Shown one piece after another: positions 62,679 to 64,000 of a stretch of 64,000 bases of DNA (within the stretch, counting starts at the first letter, position 1; every line of letters starts with the position of its first letter). The stretch is from Ophthalmolycus amberensis. Lineage: Eukaryota; Chordata; Actinopteri; Perciformes; Zoarcidae. The translations under genes were made by a program, and so were the position numbers. The stretch spans positions 271,001-335,000 of the forward strand of contig JAFEUB010000813.1 of NCBI GenBank assembly GCA_024529925.1. Direction: 5' to 3'. The notes beneath the pieces were generated by a model, which did not search any database, was not told the DNA's origin, and saw only the letters and a list, made by a program, of their open reading frames with translations.

Positions 62679-63420
62679 TATATATATATATATATATACA
62701 GTGGCGGCTGGTGGAAAATGTTCTAGGTAGGGCCATCTTATCAATTTCAGCAAACATCCCAGTATGATTTAATGCAAAAAAAATGTAAGTATCAAACACT
62801 CATTATTACTTGGCAGTTAAATATTTAACATGTATTCCAACACGAAAACAATCAGTAAATAACACTTATATAATATAATATAACATGTTTATTTATTGAG
62901 ATGTCCTATGGACCTTGTTATAGGAGGTAAAGATCAGGAGAAGTAAACATGAAGTGTAATTATGAATACTGATGTTAAATTAAGCTATGATGAGTTTTCA
63001 CTGTTAATTTAACATCTCTATTACATGTTGATGCCTCCATGACCAAGTTAAGCAGATGAGACTGAGGCTATGTAGAAGAAAAGATGTTCACTTTGCCGAA
63101 TATGTAGCTTGACAGAGTTCTCCATGTGTGTCCTGGTGTTCTCATGTTTCCTTACCTCCTCACTCCCGTAACTGTCCGTGCTGGATCCGTCCCCGTTGTT
63201 TTAAAAAGCTAAATAAATGATTAGCATGACGTCATCCAGCTAGCCAAACCTGTCTGGTGTACAGCTAGTGAAGCTTCGCATGTAGTCTGCTATCTGATTG
63301 TGAGGTCAGGCTGATCTGATATCAGCTCTTTGGCTGCAGAATCTCCGCCGAAGTTCTCCTCTCAAACGGGTCTTGGAGGAGTGCTCGCGCTGGCGCTCGC
63401 GCGTAGAGACTTCTCCTGAC

Positions 63421-63599
63421 GAGAACGCGCAGCGAGGGGGGCCTGATCGTTCTAGCCCCAAGCTGAATCTATTTGAGGGCGCTGATTGGCTAAATTGTAT
63501 GTCACTCATTTATATCTTGAATCAGCAATTGGCTAAACTGCTTCATAGACCCGTCTCTTTTGGGCCAAAACGATCAAGCCCCCCTAGCTGCGCGTTCTC
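63421..63599. repeat. Internal 38-bp inverted repeat in the hAT-like element
   Basis: Arms at 63421-63459 and 63562-63599 begin GAGAACGCGCAGC and pair through GGGGGGC and TGATCGTT with a few mismatches, around a loop of about 100 bp that contains two inverted CCAAT boxes (GATTGGCTAAA and AATTGGCTAAA). Confidence 0.75.
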
Positions 63600-63616
63600 A
63601 GAGTGTCGCGCACACA

Positions 63617-63718
63617 GACAGAGAGCACGAGCAGAGAGCACACAGGCTGAGAGCACGAGCAGAGAGCACACAGGCGGAGAGCACGAGCAGAGAGCACACA
63701 GGCGGAGAGGACGAGCAG
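63617..63718. repeat. 28-bp tandem repeat, about 3.5 copies
   Basis: The unit alternates GAGAGCACGAGCA and GAGAGCACACAGGCG. The period is not a multiple of three, so the frame running across it is not selected as protein. Confidence 0.75.
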
Positions 63719-63948
63719 GAAAAGCATATATTTTGCGCAGATATCATATTTTACACACATTACTGGGTACATTCCACAGTTCAAAAACACAAATATTGAC
63801 AATTTGTATAATTTATGATTATTATAATTTTTTTTTTTTTTTTCTTTTTTTTTGTGTGGCTCATGGTGGGGCCATGCCCCATGGCCCTCTATTGACCAGC
63901 CGCCACTGTATATATATATATATATACGTTTTCTGTGGTCATGTAGAG

Positions 63949-64000
63949 CAGTGATTCTCAACTGGTGGGTCGCGGACCCGTTTTCAGTGGGTCGCGGGCC
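63949..64000 (+). mobile_element. Start of a second hAT-like element, cut by window end
   Basis: CAGTGATTCTCAACTGG then TGGGTCGCGGACCC with a second GTGGGTCGCGG is the typical terminus of a widespread fish hAT family. The 8 bp before it, ATGTAGAG, would be the left target duplication. The rest is outside the window. Confidence 0.6.

Larger units (their letters stand above)
62699..63908. mobile_element. Non-autonomous hAT-like DNA transposon inserted in (TA)n
   Basis: Termini are CAGTGGCGGCTGGT (62699-62712) and its exact reverse complement (63895-63908), a 14-bp terminal inverted repeat with a CAGTGGCG start common among hAT elements. Both ends abut TA repeats (62679-62698 and 63909-63926), so an 8-bp TATATATA target duplication is consistent but cannot be proved. 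Subterminal AGGGCCAT is also shared in inverted form. At 1210 bp with no transposase domain it would depend on a source element. It carries a long internal inverted repeat and a 28-bp tandem array. Confidence 0.75.

Noticed and set aside
63373..63954. 193-codon ORF with Glu/His/Arg repeats
   Set aside because: Runs through a 28-bp tandem repeat not in multiples of three, a poly-T run and a (TA)n inside a transposon.

Overview
This window looks like teleost fish DNA, probably percomorph. The reasons are a Rex3/RTE-type LINE tail ending in GATG repeats, a tRNA-derived SINE of the common fish form, hAT transposon termini, an L1/Tx1-clade LINE fragment, fish-type endogenous retroviruses and many microsatellites. 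It is gene-poor and mostly AT-rich. I found no complete host protein-coding gene. Nearly everything supportable is mobile-element DNA or a gene fragment.

Layout. Bases 1-1271 are the 3' end of one endogenous retrovirus (ERV): an env TM reading frame open from the window edge to its stop, a polypurine tract and a 3' LTR. Bases 1825-6080 hold a second, unrelated and compact LTR element on the minus strand. Its two 556-bp LTRs are identical by eye, and it has a 4-bp target duplication (ATAT), a PBS-like site, a PPT and a short Gag-like ORF, but no visible pol or env. Each LTR carries a perfect palindromic estrogen response element about 15 bp upstream of its TATA box. This is the most interesting feature in the window.

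From 6 to 30 kb there are unclassified interspersed repeats, a degraded LINE reverse-transcriptase piece (10.4-10.6 kb), a GC-rich LTR-like block (11.0-12.3 kb) and an interrupted L1-clade ORF2 fragment between two long polypyrimidine tracts (22.2-24.1 kb). From 30 to 34 kb lie a frameshifted exon of a HIPK-like protein kinase and two candidate minus-strand exons of unknown membrane proteins. From 39 to 47 kb there are a possible MYB/SANT-like ORF, a Rex3/RTE 3' end, a (CA)n tract, a perfect hairpin and a probable LTR. From 50 to 53.5 kb there are a CpG-rich block with CRE and YY1 sites and a very long (TA)n. From 59 to 64 kb there are a SINE, a fish LINE-tail-like repeat, a 1.2-kb non-autonomous hAT-like element inserted in a (TA)n, and the first bases of a second hAT-like element cut by the window end.

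How parts work together. The env frame plus LTR are the remains of one provirus. The 4.3-kb element has all cis signals for retroviral transcription and priming but little coding capacity, so it would need proteins in trans. The other pieces are independent insertions. All comparisons were by eye; no alignments, searches or base-composition calculations were run.
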